Positions 39,169 to 49,238 are shown, counted from the stretch's first letter. The stretch: DNA of 64,000 nucleotides from Hymenobacter montanus (GCF_014699115.1 NZ_JACXAD010000006.1:62001-126000), one strand, 5' to 3'. Notes: generated by a model not told the origin, from the sequence alone. Numbers and translations are program-made.

Positions 39169-41838
39169 TTACAGCCGCTTCACACTAGAGGGGCCGGTGG
39201 CATCCACGTCCACGCTTTGGGGTTGGCCGCTGTAGGCAATTACGCTGGCCCCCACGGCGTCGCCCTTGATGCTTTCGGTGACGTTCAGCCGAGCCTTGCA
39301 CACCCCCGCCACCGATACGTTAGCGTTGCGGATTTGCAGGTTGGCACCGGCCAGCTCGCAGGCTCCGGCGGCGTCGAGGTCGAGGGCATCGGCGTGGCCG
39401 GTAGCCGTGGTGCGGCAGGCGCCGGCTTGTTCCAGCTTCAGGGTGCCGTAGTTGCCGTTGAGGCGCAGGTGGCTGGCCCCGGCCTGTTGCACTTTGAGGC
39501 GGTCCTGCCGGTCGAAGCCACCGAGGTCGGCTTGCACGGCCCCAGCCAACTCCAATTCCTCCAGGGCCGGCATCTCAATGCGAATCAGTACCTTCTGATC
39601 GTCCCGGCCCCAGTTACGGCCGAAAAACGACGTGTTGCGAGGGCGAATGGTGAGGGTGTTGCCTTTGCGCTCCACGCGCAGGTCTTGCAGCCGGTCGTCA
39701 TTGCCACCAGCTTCCACCTTGAAGGCGTCGCCGTGGCGCACCACCAGCCGGTAGCCACCCACGATGTTCACCTGTGTAAAGTCGGTCTCGTTGAAGCTAC
39801 GGCGGGCGCTGCCGTAGCTGCCCAGGTCGGTATCGAAGGCGGGCGCGCCCCCGTAGTTCAGCGAGAGGCCGCTGCTGCGGTCGTCGCCTTCGTCATTGTC
39901 CCCGTTATCACCATCGTCGCCGTTGTCGTCATCCGAGTCAATGTGAACGTTGATGTCGGCTTCGTCGTTGTCCTCGGATCTGCCTAGTTCCTCGTCGGTG
40001 CAGCCGATGCACTCCAGCTTGTTGCCGCGCAGGCGGTAGCGGTGTTGCTCGGGGTTGTTGGGGCGGTGGTTACCCACGAAGTTCTCGTCATCGAGCAGGT
40101 TGTTGGCAAAGCGCTCACTGAGGCGGAAAGTGCGGTCGCGGGGCAGTCGGATGGTAACGGCCAGCTCTTGATCGCGATACTTGGCCCCGGGCAGGAAGGA
40201 GAAGTGGTCGTCAAGCACCAGCGCGGAGTCACCGCTGGCCCGTACGGTGTAATCAATCGACGTCAGCGCGTTGCGGCGGGCTTCTTCATCGGTTGGTCCT
40301 TTCGCACTGAGGGTGCGCAATACCTCCACGACGCGGCCGCTGTCGGCGGGGGCGAGGCGCACCTCCGCGCGCTGGTCCCACTCGCGTTCGACGCGGCGGG
40401 TGTCTAGCCGCACTACCGGGGTGGTCAGGGCTGGGTAGCGTTCGAGTTGCTCTACTTCGGCCTGGCGCTGGAATTGGCGGCTTTGTTGGGCCACGGTCAT
40501 GACCAAGCCTACAATGCTCAGCAACCACAAGCCTAGTAGCGACAAGTTGACGTTACGGGACGTTAAAGAACGACGGAATAGCAAGCTGAGCCCGCCCAGT
40601 AGCAGAAAGAGCGAAGGAATTCCGCCAGCGAGAAAGCCGGCCAGCAATCCCCAGGCCGATATGCCGTTTAGCAGTACGTGAGCGGGTGCATCACCGAGTA
40701 TAATGTTTTCCGAATTGGGAATCAGTCCAATGCCCACCCCTAGCACGATGGCCAGGGCTAGCAGGAGCGCAAACCCAGCTATGGTGAGCACCACGCCGGC
40801 CCAGATGCGAATGGCGGCCCCAATGAAGTTCACCAGCGGCCGCAGGCCCCGGGCTGCATCCTCCACAAAGGCACCAACGGGCCGGTTGGTGGTAGCGGGT
40901 CCCCCAGCGAGGGCATTGTTGCGCATGCTGCTGTCAAAGCTTTCCAGGGTTACCGCGTCGCCGCGCATGCGCAGCTTGTCCGAAACCGTTTTGGCTTCGG
41001 GCAAGAATATCCACAAGATGATGTAGAGCAGGAAGGTGAAGCCACCCACGAACAAGCCGGCCAGCAGCAGCACGCGCACCAGGGTCACGTCGATGTTGAA
41101 ATATGCCGCCAGGCCCGCGCCTACGCCGGCCACTTTGCCGGTGTCGGTGTCCCGAAACAAACGGCGGCCGGCCAGCGGACCCGAGTTTAACAGGGCTTCG
41201 TTGAGCGCGGGCGCGTCGTAGCGCTTGGGCAGTACAATCCAGAGCACGATGTAGGCGATGGCGAACCACCCGCCTAAGCCCAAGTGGCCGTCGTGATGCG
41301 AGTCGGTCCAGATGCCGATGGCGGGCGAAAACAGCGTGGCAAACAAGAAGCCCAGGCGGATCCAGAGCGGGTTCACGGCGAAGTACTGGGCGATGCCGGC
41401 GGCCACCCCGGCCACTTTGCGGTTGGCCATGTCGCGGTACAGGCGCTTGGGGCGGGTTTCCGCCGTAGCCGAGGCCGGCGTCTCCGTGGTCGCGTTGCCG
41501 AAGCCCGCCGAGGCATTATTAGCCGAAGTACCGGCCGCGTAGGCCGTTTCGGTGGCCTCGTCGTCCTCGTCGGCCTCGGCCGCAAAGTCGCGCACGCGGC
41601 CCATTTTGGCCATCATGGCTTCTACATCGGCCAGGGTGATGACTTGCTGGATAGGGGAGAGGCGCGCCGAAAATAGCTCGGCGATGCGGCCTTCAATATC
41701 GGCCACGATGTCCTCGTGGCCACGATAGCTGGCGAAGTGGGCCTTCACTTCGGCCAGGTAGCGGCCCAGCACCTCGTAGCCGTCCTCCTCGATGTGAAAG
41801 ATAATACCCTGCAGGTTGATACTGATGTTCTTTTTCAT
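39169..41838 (-). CDS. PspC-domain membrane protein with C-terminal GIN (DUF2807) domain
   Basis: The 889-residue protein starts with a small cytoplasmic domain (1-95). Two PspC domains follow: KRLYRDMANRKVAGVAAGIAQYF (about 129) and RRLFRDTDTGKVAGVGAGLAAYF (about 225), each ending in a membrane helix. More helices lie at about 340-480. After a long extracytoplasmic region and an Asp-rich stretch (NVHIDSDDDNGDDGDNGDN) it ends in a GIN/DUF2807 beta-helix domain (about 680-889; FTQVNIVGGYRLVVRHGDAF). PspC proteins sense or stabilise membranes under stress. A PadR gene lies 63 bases upstream and is likely its regulator. Confidence 0.88.
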   Translation of the reverse strand: MKKNISINLQGIIFHIEEDGYEVLGRYLAEVKAHFASYRGHEDIVADIEGRIAELFSARLSPIQQVITLADVEAMMAKMGRVRDFAAEADEDDEATETAYAAGTSANNASAGFGNATTETPASATAETRPKRLYRDMANRKVAGVAAGIAQYFAVNPLWIRLGFLFATLFSPAIGIWTDSHHDGHLGLGGWFAIAYIVLWIVLPKRYDAPALNEALLNSGPLAGRRLFRDTDTGKVAGVGAGLAAYFNIDVTLVRVLLLAGLFVGGFTFLLYIILWIFLPEAKTVSDKLRMRGDAVTLESFDSSMRNNALAGGPATTNRPVGAFVEDAARGLRPLVNFIGAAIRIWAGVVLTIAGFALLLALAIVLGVGIGLIPNSENIILGDAPAHVLLNGISAWGLLAGFLAGGIPSLFLLLGGLSLLFRRSLTSRNVNLSLLGLWLLSIVGLVMTVAQQSRQFQRQAEVEQLERYPALTTPVVRLDTRRVEREWDQRAEVRLAPADSGRVVEVLRTLSAKGPTDEEARRNALTSIDYTVRASGDSALVLDDHFSFLPGAKYRDQELAVTIRLPRDRTFRLSERFANNLLDDENFVGNHRPNNPEQHRYRLRGNKLECIGCTDEELGRSEDNDEADINVHIDSDDDNGDDGDNGDNDEGDDRSSGLSLNYGGAPAFDTDLGSYGSARRSFNETDFTQVNIVGGYRLVVRHGDAFKVEAGGNDDRLQDLRVERKGNTLTIRPRNTSFFGRNWGRDDQKVLIRIEMPALEELELAGAVQADLGGFDRQDRLKVQQAGASHLRLNGNYGTLKLEQAGACRTTATGHADALDLDAAGACELAGANLQIRNANVSVAGVCKARLNVTESIKGDAVGASVIAYSGQPQSVDVDATGPSSVKRL

Positions 41839-41901
41839 GACAAATGGCTGAGAAACGGCCTTTTAAATTCTGATGAGTGAAGAAGGAAAAAGACGGCAAA
41901 A

Positions 41902-42249
41902 TCAAACAGCGGGCTTGGTGGGAGCGCTGTGTCGGATAATGCCCACGGAAGTAGCCATTTCCTCCCAGGTTTCGCGCAGCTCGTCTAAAAACTGGCGCCC
42001 GGTGTCGGTCAGGGTGTAGTATTTGCGCGGCGGCCCGCTGGTGCTCTCTTTCCAGACATAGTCCAGCAGCGCGGCGTTTTTTAGGCGGGTGAGGAGCGGA
42101 TAGAGCGTGCCCTCTACCACTATCATGCGGGCCGAAGTCAGTTCCTCCAGCATGTCGGAGGCATAGGCTTCGCCGCGGGCGATAATTTCCAGGATGCAGA
42201 ATTCAAGGATGCCCTTGCGCATTTGAACCTGGGTGTTCTCGAGTTTCAT
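41902..42249 (-). CDS. PadR-family transcriptional regulator
   Basis: The 115-residue protein is a compact PadR: NTQVQMRKGILEFCILEIIARGEAYASDMLEELTSARMIVVEGTLYPLLTRLKNAALLDYVW is the winged helix-turn-helix, and SGPPRKYYTLTDTGRQFLDEL the wing and C-terminal helix. Bacteroidota commonly pair such a PadR with a PspC-domain protein, as here, where the PspC gene follows after 63 bases. A canonical Bacteroidota promoter lies 35 bases upstream, and autorepression is typical for the family. Confidence 0.92.
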   Translation of the reverse strand: MKLENTQVQMRKGILEFCILEIIARGEAYASDMLEELTSARMIVVEGTLYPLLTRLKNAALLDYVWKESTSGPPRKYYTLTDTGRQFLDELRETWEEMATSVGIIRHSAPTKPAV

Positions 42250-42284
42250 GGGCGTTACGAATAGCTAGTGGGTGAGAAACAGTA

Positions 42285-42314
42285 CAAATGTATGGTAGGT
42301 ACTTTGTAACGCAA
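42285..42314 (-). promoter_or_regulatory. Promoter of the padR-pspC operon
   Basis: On the minus strand TTG (42314-42312), 19 bases, then TACATTTG (42292-42285) match the Bacteroidota TTTG-N19-TAnnTTTG consensus. Two GTAC palindromes and a TACAAA/TTTGTA inverted repeat overlap it and are possible PadR sites. Confidence 0.65.
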
Positions 42315-42439
42315 GGTACTGGATGAATATTTTTCGGATTAATTGCCAAATATTTTTTTACTCGTTGATTATCAGCAATAAAAAATTAGCTCTCCCCACC
42401 GGCCAAGTGTCATTAGAAAGATGAAAACCTAGAAAATAC

Positions 42440-42508
42440 GGTCATTCTTCGCCGGCACCCCAGGGCTACGAGCGGAAGCTAGCGCGCGCTGAGCCCCTGG
42501 GGATGACC
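42440..42508. repeat. Imperfect palindrome in the padR-porV gap
   Basis: GGTCAT (42440) and CCCCAGGGCT (42458-42467) pair with AGCCCCTGGGG (42492-42502) and ATGACC (42503-42508), with a bulge on the left arm. The rest of the 408-base gap holds the padR promoter and no other feature that I can support. Confidence 0.5.
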
Positions 42509-42657
42509 TGGGCACCGCCCCGGCGCAAGCGGAAGGGATTCGGCCGTACCGGTAGAATTAATTCTGATTTTTAGCTCAGTAACTAGCGTGGGCAACGCAC
42601 GATAATGGGTGTAACTTGCGTTTTGTTCGCGCACCATATAGCCGCTTTCCGAATCCT

Positions 42658-43770
42658 ATGCTCCAATTCTCCACCACCATTCGTGGACTGTTTCTTCTGG
42701 GTGCTTCGGCCGTGCTGGTCGCGCCCGCCCGGGCTCAATCGACCAAAACGCCCAAGTACAGCAACGAATTCCTGAACCTCGGCGTCGGAGCCCGCGCCCT
42801 CGGCATGGGCAAGGTACAGGTGAGTCTGGCCGACAATGCCACCGCCGGCTACTGGAATCCCGCGGGCCTGGCCAATCAAACGCACAAATACGACGGGGTG
42901 CTGATGCACTCCGAGTTGTTTTCAGGCATCGTAAAAAACGACTACGCCGCGTTCTCGATGCCGCTGGACGATAAGAGCGCCATTGGAGCAAGCTTGATGC
43001 GCTTGGGCGTCGACGACATTGCCGACACCCGCAACCTCATCAACGAATACGGCTACGTCGACTACAGCAAGATAGAGTTATTCTCGGTGGCTGATTATGC
43101 CTTGCTGCTCTCCTATGCCCGCAAGCTGAGCAATGTGGAGGGCCTGAGTGTGGGGGGCAACGCCAAAATCATCTACCGTAACATCGGCAAATTCGCCCAC
43201 GGCTACGGCTTCGGCATCGACGCGGGGGTGCAATACAACCACAAGGGGTGGAACCTGGGCCTGATGGCGCGCGACATCACCACTACGTTCACCCAGTGGA
43301 CCATTAACGCCGAGGAATACACGAAGGGAATCAACAGCACCATTGCCAATGGCCCCGACGCCATTCCCACTGGTAGCTCCGAAATTACGCTGCCTCGCTT
43401 CGTGCTGGGGGCGGGCCGGCGGTTTGTGCTGCCCAAGCAGTTCTCCGCCCTGGTCGCCGTCGACCTGGAAACTACCACCGACGGCCAGCGCGGCACCCCT
43501 ATTTCCACCAAAGCCGTGAGCGTGGACCCCCGCCTGGGCATTGAGCTGGGCTACAAAGACCTCGTGTTCCTGCGGGGCGGGGCGGGCAACTACCAGAAAA
43601 TTCAGGAGTTCACGGGCACGAGCTGGAAGGGCCAGTACTCCCTGGGGGCAGGCGTGGCCATCAGTGGCCTGCGCGTCGACTTGGCCCTGTCGCGATTAGC
43701 GGTTGAGAAGCTCGGCAGCTCCTCGCAAACCAACTCGCTGATTGTGTCGCTGGGTTACGGATTTAAATAG
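42658..43770 (+). CDS. porV2: PorV/LptO-like type IX secretion outer-membrane protein
   Basis: The 370-residue product has a signal peptide (cleaved near ARAQS, residue 23) and a FadL-like 14-strand barrel pattern. It opens with KYSNEFLNLGVGARALGMGKVQVSLADNATAGYWNPAGLA, the hallmark of the PorV/PorQ family, and ends in LIVSLGYGFK. In type IX secretion PorV shuttles cargo from the translocon to the PorU sortase. A PorU-like gene follows after 148 bases, which supports the PorV2/PorU2 naming used for this pair in Cytophagales; that label rests on gene order. Confidence 0.82.
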   Translation: MLQFSTTIRGLFLLGASAVLVAPARAQSTKTPKYSNEFLNLGVGARALGMGKVQVSLADNATAGYWNPAGLANQTHKYDGVLMHSELFSGIVKNDYAAFSMPLDDKSAIGASLMRLGVDDIADTRNLINEYGYVDYSKIELFSVADYALLLSYARKLSNVEGLSVGGNAKIIYRNIGKFAHGYGFGIDAGVQYNHKGWNLGLMARDITTTFTQWTINAEEYTKGINSTIANGPDAIPTGSSEITLPRFVLGAGRRFVLPKQFSALVAVDLETTTDGQRGTPISTKAVSVDPRLGIELGYKDLVFLRGGAGNYQKIQEFTGTSWKGQYSLGAGVAISGLRVDLALSRLAVEKLGSSSQTNSLIVSLGYGFK

Positions 43771-43872
43771 TGCCCGTCGTCGTTCAAAAACACAAATGGG
43801 TATTGCTTTCAGCAAACTGAGCGGCCACCGCCGTTGTTTAACCAGTACCCGCAGTAGTTCAGAAATACAAAT
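43771..43872 (+). repeat. Imperfect direct repeat between porV2 and porU2
   Basis: The 27-base segments 43771-43797 and 43846-43872 are similar (about 20 of 27 positions; both contain GTTCA-AAA-ACAAAT-like blocks). The first begins directly after the porV2 stop codon. Confidence 0.4.
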
Positions 43873-43918
43873 CAGCCTACCGCACTGTCCGAAGATTTAA
43901 ATTTTTATGGCGTGAGTT

Positions 43919-46900
43919 ATGAATTGGAATTTTAAACAAAGGAATGTTTTTTGGGGATTGTGGCTGCTGCTGTTGGGCGTGAGTACGTCGGCAGCAGTAG
44001 CGCAGTCGGGTCCGGTAGGCAACGAGTGGATCGTGCCAGGGCAGCCGTACTATAAGGTGAAAATCCTGAAAGATGGTCTTTACAAAATTGACTATCAGTA
44101 CCTGACTCAGGCCGGTATTACTGGAGTAGCCCCCAGCCAACTGCAAATCTGGCGCCGGGGCCGGGAAATCGCCACCTACTTGGGCGGCAACTCGACCACG
44201 CTGGACCCCACGACCTTTCTGGAATTTTACGCCCTGCGTAACGACGGCAAGCTGGACGTTGAGCTCTACAAACAGCCTCAGGATCAGCCGCACCCCTATT
44301 ATAATTTTTATACGGACACCGCCAGCTACTTTATCACGTGGAGCACGACCGGGGAGCGCCCTGGCCGGCGCATGGCCCAGCCCAACGCGGCGGGCGGGGC
44401 GGTTCATCCCCACCGGTTAACCAATCAGCTCTTCCTCAAGGTGGGGGTTTACGTTGACCGACCCAAGGATCCGTACACGTATTTGCCGTGGGTAGAGCCT
44501 GCGGAGGGCTATTTTGAAGATAAAACCAGGACCACTATCGGCGATACCGCCGTGCGTAACGTGGTAACCACGGGCCCGCCCCCCCAAGTAGAGGTGATGA
44601 TGTTTGGGGTAACCGATGCGGAACACCTCGCGGAAGTGCTGGTGCAGACGCCGGCGGGGGCTGACCGCAGCCTGGGCACGATACGGTGGTCGGGCCGCTC
44701 ACGGGGAAGAAAATCATTCGCGCTGCTGGCTTCGGATGTGGACCCCAATGGTAAAGTGGTAATTAAGACCCGGCGGTATGACTCGGACGGGCCCCGGTAC
44801 AGCGACGAGTTTTATTCTTGCTATGTACGTATTGGGGGCCCCCAGCTTAGTACCTGGTACCCTAACCGCAACAGTATCTTATTTCAGAACGATTCGCTGC
44901 TGACCGGGCCGGCCACCTATGAGTTCGACGCCAGCTCTATTCCCGCTACGGTGGTCGGATTCGATGTGCAAGACTTTTATAATGTCCAGCGCGTAGTCAG
45001 CACGGTGGGCAGCACGGGCACCAACCGCCGGTTTGTGTTTCCCGATGCCAATGCCAGTGCCACCCACAACCTCCTGCTGGCCAACGAAGCGCGCTTACCG
45101 GTGCCCCCCGTGCGGGCCCAGCGGGTATATTTCCGCAATATCGACCCGGCGGTGCCCAACTTTATTATCATCACCCATCCGCAGCTGATGCAGCGCGACC
45201 CGGCCACCGGCATGGTCAATGCCCCCAAGCTCTACGCCGCGTATCGGGCCTCGGCTGCGGGCGGGAGATACGACACCCTGGTCGTAACCGTCTCGCAGCT
45301 GTACGACCAGTTTATGTACGGCGACCGCTCCTGGCTGGCTATGCGCCATTTCGGGCGGTGGCTAGCCGCCGCTACCCCAGGTGCTACTAACCGGTACCTG
45401 CTTTTAATTGGGAAGGGAATAGTGCCCAGTGAGCGCGGAACGTACTACCGCGCTGGGGGAGAGTTAGGCCAAAACCTGGTGCTATGCAGTAGCCGGGCGG
45501 CTTCCGATAATATGCTCACGGCAGACTGGCAGGCCAATAGATTCGACGCGCAATTGAACACCGGCCGCCTTACTGTGCTCACGCCGGCCCAGGTACTCGC
45601 TTACCTGGCCAAAGTCCGCGAATACGACGCGCTGGGTGACCAGCCCTGGCGGAAAAATGTGCTGCACCTGATCGGCGGTACTGATCCCGACGAGTTTGTC
45701 GAGTACAGAGGATACATGAACCAGTACAAGCAGTCCATCGAGAAACCTCTGTTTGGTGGTCAGGTATCGACCGTGGAGCGAACGACAATAGGTGGTACCG
45801 GCTCCTCGGTGGTCGTGCGCACCAATATTGCTTCGTACCTCAACCCTGGTTTAGGGCTTATTTCTTATTTCGGGCACGCGTCGCCTACCGCGTTCAGTTT
45901 AGAAATCGGCGATGTGAACGACCCGGGTAACGGCTACAACAATACCAATGGGAAGTACCCCGTGATGATGTATCGCGGTTGCAGCGCGGGAGCACTGTAT
46001 ACTTCTGATAACACTACCTTTTTTGAGAAGTGGCTTTTTGCGCCTGGCAAAGGGGCCATTGGGGCCCTGGGCGAAACCGGGTTTGCTTTTGCGGGCTACC
46101 TGAACGTATCGCAAGACACGCTGACGAGGCTGCTGTTCAACGATCCAGCTTGGTACGGAAAGCCCGTTACGGCGGTATATAATGAAATGGTACGCCGCCT
46201 GCAACGTGCTCCCGGCGGCCTCTTTAACAATCCCGATGATGGCCCCGCGGCGGAGATGCTGCTTTCCACTACTTGGCACGGCGACCCTACTGTCTCGTTG
46301 TACGCACCCCCCAAGCCGGATTTTCAGGTTAGCGACGCGGCCTTGGCCATCAGCCCCCTGGCGCCAGCTACCGCCGTTACGGCTGCTTCCCCGGAATTCG
46401 TACTTAAGATTGGCGTAACCAATCCGGGCAAGGTAACCACCGATTCGGTTGAGATACGGGTGACGCGAACCATTCCCGGGCAGCCCAACACGGTTAGCAC
46501 CAAACACTTCGCTCAAGGGCCCCAGGGTAGTGCCACCTATGATTTTCGACTCACTAACCCCGCGGGAATTAACGTCTTTGGCACTAACACCTTCCGCGTC
46601 GAGCTGGATTACCGCAACAAGGTGGACGAAAGCAACGAGACCAATAACACGGCCAGCACCAGCTTTACCTTCCTGCGGGGCGGCGTGACCGTGCTAAACC
46701 CCGTGGAATTTGCCATTGTCGGCACTAACCAGCCGCAGTTGGTAGCCCAAACCAATGACCCGACCGGGCAGGCGCGACTGTACGAATTTGAGGTCGACAC
46801 AACCGCGGCATTCAACAGCGGCCAGCGGCGGCAGTCGGGCCCGATAACGGCCACGATTGCGCCCCGCTGGCGACCGACGCTGCCGGCCTTCGGCCCCGAC

Positions 46901-49117
46901 AGCGTGGTGTGGTACTGGCGGGTGCGCTTCCAGAGCCCCGCCCCCGACGAAGATCCCAACTGGGTGGTGAGTTCCTTCCGCGTGATACCGGGCCGCACGG
47001 CCGGGGGGTGGTCGCAGAGCCACTACACGCAGTTCCGGCGTAATCAGCGCCAGGGCGTGGAAGTAGCCGCCCCCACCGGCCAATGGAGCTTCAGTACTGA
47101 AAACAAACCCCTGCTGTTACGCACCGCCGGGGGCGGGTTGCCAGGAGCACCGCCCTCGTTTGAGGGGGGAGTTGGGTTTGGTGTCACGACCAACGTGCAA
47201 GCTCCGCCTACTGTGGCCAACTGCGGCGTTCGGGCGCCCAATATGCTGGTGGCTGTGTACGACCAGCGCACGTTGGAAACCAAGACCGGCCTGCCCGGAG
47301 CCGCGGTTTGCAGCCAGCCGCCCCAGGAGTTTTATATTTTTGGCAGCAATCCCGCCAATGCCGCCGACACGACCAACACGCTCAACAACAATGCGGCCCG
47401 GCAAGCGCAGCTAGCGACTTTCCTGGCTACGGTGCCCGACGGCGACTACGTGGCCATCGTGAGCATGAACCGCCTGCGCTGGCCCAGCCTGACCACGGTA
47501 AAGACGGCCCTTAGCACGCTGCTGGGCTCGCAGCTCGTCAACCAACTGCGGAATGGCGACCCCTTTCTATTGGTAGCCCAGAAGCGCGCCAGCGGGGGCC
47601 GGCTCCTCCACGAAGCCGGCCCAGACCTGGCCTCGCCCACCATTCCGCGCTACAACCAAACCATCACCTTGAAGGATACGCTGCGCACGCCTTCCTCGCG
47701 TGGCGTCATTACTTCCGCGCGCATCGGCCCGGCGAGCAGCTGGGAAAATCTGCATCACTGGATTCAGCGCGAGCCGGGAGCCACCAGCAACTACACGCTC
47801 AAAGTGATTGGCATCGATACCCTCAACCAAAGCACCGTGCTACCGATTACCATTACGGCCGCTTCGCCCCAACAGGGAGGCTACTCGCTTAGCTCGATCT
47901 CGGCGGCCCAGTACCCGTACCTGCAGCTGGAGCTGACCATGGAGGACCGGGCGCGCCGTGTGGCCCCGCAGTTGAAGGAGTGGTTTATAACTTATCAGGG
48001 CGTGCCCGAAGGGGTGGTGCTCAAAGACCAGGCTCCCAGCAGCGCCTACGAAGCGGCCACGTTGACGGCTCAAGCGTCGGATGCCAGGACACTCACTATT
48101 CCAGTGGTGTTTGAGAACGTTACGCCCTACGATTTTGGTACCCCGCTGCGGGCTCGGATCGAATTGCGCGATGCCCAGGGAGTGGTGAGAGCCTCGGGCG
48201 TGGTGAATGCCCCGGGCCAGCTACGGGGCGATTCGCGCATGACCATTCCGGTCACCTTAGCAGTAGGAAATAATTTTGGGACCAATTTCACGACCAAGGT
48301 GACGATTAACCCCCGGCCACGCGCACTACCCGAAGTCAACCTGTTCAACAATGAGCTGAACCTGGGCCCGTTCCCGATAATCGACAAGAACGTACCCCCC
48401 ACCTTGGACGTGGCCTTCGACGGCCGCCACATCCTGAATGGAGAGCTGGTCTCCTCCACACCCGTGATTAACATTCAGCTCAAGGATGAAGACCGGATTA
48501 CGCCCATCACCGACCGTTCGGCATTCACGGTTACGCTGCTCAAGCCCGGCCAAACCGGCCTGCCCACCCTGGTAGACCTCAACGGCTCAGATGTCAACTT
48601 CAATGTGGAGGTGAACAACGGCAGCGTGGCCAAGCTGGAGTACCGCCCCGGCCAGCGCGCGCCCCTGCCCGATGGCGTGTACACGCTACGGGTGCAGGGC
48701 CGGGACCCGCGCCAAGCCAGCGCGGGCGCGCAGGAGTTTCAGGTGAAGTTTGAGGTCGTGAACGCCTCCACAATTAGCAACCTCTACCCGTACCCGAACC
48801 CGGTTACCAACAAGGCCCGCTTCGTGTTTACGCTAACCGGGCAGCAGTTGCCCCGCAACATGAAAATCCAGATCTTGACCCTGACGGGTAGGGTAGTGCG
48901 CGAGATTTTCATGTCCGAGCTTGGGCCGCTGCACATCGGCAACAACATCACCGATTTTGCCTGGGACGGGACCGATTCCTACGGCGACCGGCTGGCGAAC
49001 GGCACCTACCTCTACCGCGTATCGCTCGACGACGCGGAGGGGCAGTTCAGCCGCCGCGATACGGCGGGCGACCAGGCCTTCAAGAAAGACTGGGGCAAGC
49101 TGGTACTCATGCGCTGA
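43919..49117 (+). CDS. porU2: PorU-like C25 peptidase, type IX secretion sortase
   Basis: The 1732-residue protein has a signal peptide (1-29), an N-terminal beta region (YYKVKILKDGLYKIDYQYL), and a gingipain-like C25 domain (about 390-790) with the catalytic dyad His653 in ISYFGHASP and Cys688 in MMYRGCSAGALY. Ig-like or CARDB-type modules follow (FVLKIGVTNPGKVTTDSVEIRV, about 810-920). The end is a T9SS type A sorting domain (YPYPNPVTNKARFVFTL to YLYRVSLDD). PorU cuts the sorting signal of T9SS cargo and attaches it to A-LPS at the surface. It follows a PorV-like gene. Confidence 0.85.
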   Translation: MNWNFKQRNVFWGLWLLLLGVSTSAAVAQSGPVGNEWIVPGQPYYKVKILKDGLYKIDYQYLTQAGITGVAPSQLQIWRRGREIATYLGGNSTTLDPTTFLEFYALRNDGKLDVELYKQPQDQPHPYYNFYTDTASYFITWSTTGERPGRRMAQPNAAGGAVHPHRLTNQLFLKVGVYVDRPKDPYTYLPWVEPAEGYFEDKTRTTIGDTAVRNVVTTGPPPQVEVMMFGVTDAEHLAEVLVQTPAGADRSLGTIRWSGRSRGRKSFALLASDVDPNGKVVIKTRRYDSDGPRYSDEFYSCYVRIGGPQLSTWYPNRNSILFQNDSLLTGPATYEFDASSIPATVVGFDVQDFYNVQRVVSTVGSTGTNRRFVFPDANASATHNLLLANEARLPVPPVRAQRVYFRNIDPAVPNFIIITHPQLMQRDPATGMVNAPKLYAAYRASAAGGRYDTLVVTVSQLYDQFMYGDRSWLAMRHFGRWLAAATPGATNRYLLLIGKGIVPSERGTYYRAGGELGQNLVLCSSRAASDNMLTADWQANRFDAQLNTGRLTVLTPAQVLAYLAKVREYDALGDQPWRKNVLHLIGGTDPDEFVEYRGYMNQYKQSIEKPLFGGQVSTVERTTIGGTGSSVVVRTNIASYLNPGLGLISYFGHASPTAFSLEIGDVNDPGNGYNNTNGKYPVMMYRGCSAGALYTSDNTTFFEKWLFAPGKGAIGALGETGFAFAGYLNVSQDTLTRLLFNDPAWYGKPVTAVYNEMVRRLQRAPGGLFNNPDDGPAAEMLLSTTWHGDPTVSLYAPPKPDFQVSDAALAISPLAPATAVTAASPEFVLKIGVTNPGKVTTDSVEIRVTRTIPGQPNTVSTKHFAQGPQGSATYDFRLTNPAGINVFGTNTFRVELDYRNKVDESNETNNTASTSFTFLRGGVTVLNPVEFAIVGTNQPQLVAQTNDPTGQARLYEFEVDTTAAFNSGQRRQSGPITATIAPRWRPTLPAFGPDSVVWYWRVRFQSPAPDEDPNWVVSSFRVIPGRTAGGWSQSHYTQFRRNQRQGVEVAAPTGQWSFSTENKPLLLRTAGGGLPGAPPSFEGGVGFGVTTNVQAPPTVANCGVRAPNMLVAVYDQRTLETKTGLPGAAVCSQPPQEFYIFGSNPANAADTTNTLNNNAARQAQLATFLATVPDGDYVAIVSMNRLRWPSLTTVKTALSTLLGSQLVNQLRNGDPFLLVAQKRASGGRLLHEAGPDLASPTIPRYNQTITLKDTLRTPSSRGVITSARIGPASSWENLHHWIQREPGATSNYTLKVIGIDTLNQSTVLPITITAASPQQGGYSLSSISAAQYPYLQLELTMEDRARRVAPQLKEWFITYQGVPEGVVLKDQAPSSAYEAATLTAQASDARTLTIPVVFENVTPYDFGTPLRARIELRDAQGVVRASGVVNAPGQLRGDSRMTIPVTLAVGNNFGTNFTTKVTINPRPRALPEVNLFNNELNLGPFPIIDKNVPPTLDVAFDGRHILNGELVSSTPVINIQLKDEDRITPITDRSAFTVTLLKPGQTGLPTLVDLNGSDVNFNVEVNNGSVAKLEYRPGQRAPLPDGVYTLRVQGRDPRQASAGAQEFQVKFEVVNASTISNLYPYPNPVTNKARFVFTLTGQQLPRNMKIQILTLTGRVVREIFMSELGPLHIGNNITDFAWDGTDSYGDRLANGTYLYRVSLDDAEGQFSRRDTAGDQAFKKDWGKLVLMR

Positions 49118-49178
49118 GGTCACTGACTATCAGCCGCCACGAGCGGAGGGGCAATCCTGTCTCTCCGCAACCCGTCCG

Positions 49179-49238
49179 CCACTGGATAAGCTAAAGCCCC
49201 GGCTCGTTGCAGAGCCGGGGCTTTAGCTTATCCAGTGG
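49179..49238. terminator. 27-bp-stem terminator after porU2
   Basis: Arms 49179-49205 and 49212-49238 are perfect 27-base complements with a GTTGCA loop. The core AAAGCCCCGGCTC/GAGCCGGGGCTTT has the usual terminator form, but the stem is much longer than needed. The rest of the gap to 49449 contains no feature that I can support. Confidence 0.82.
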
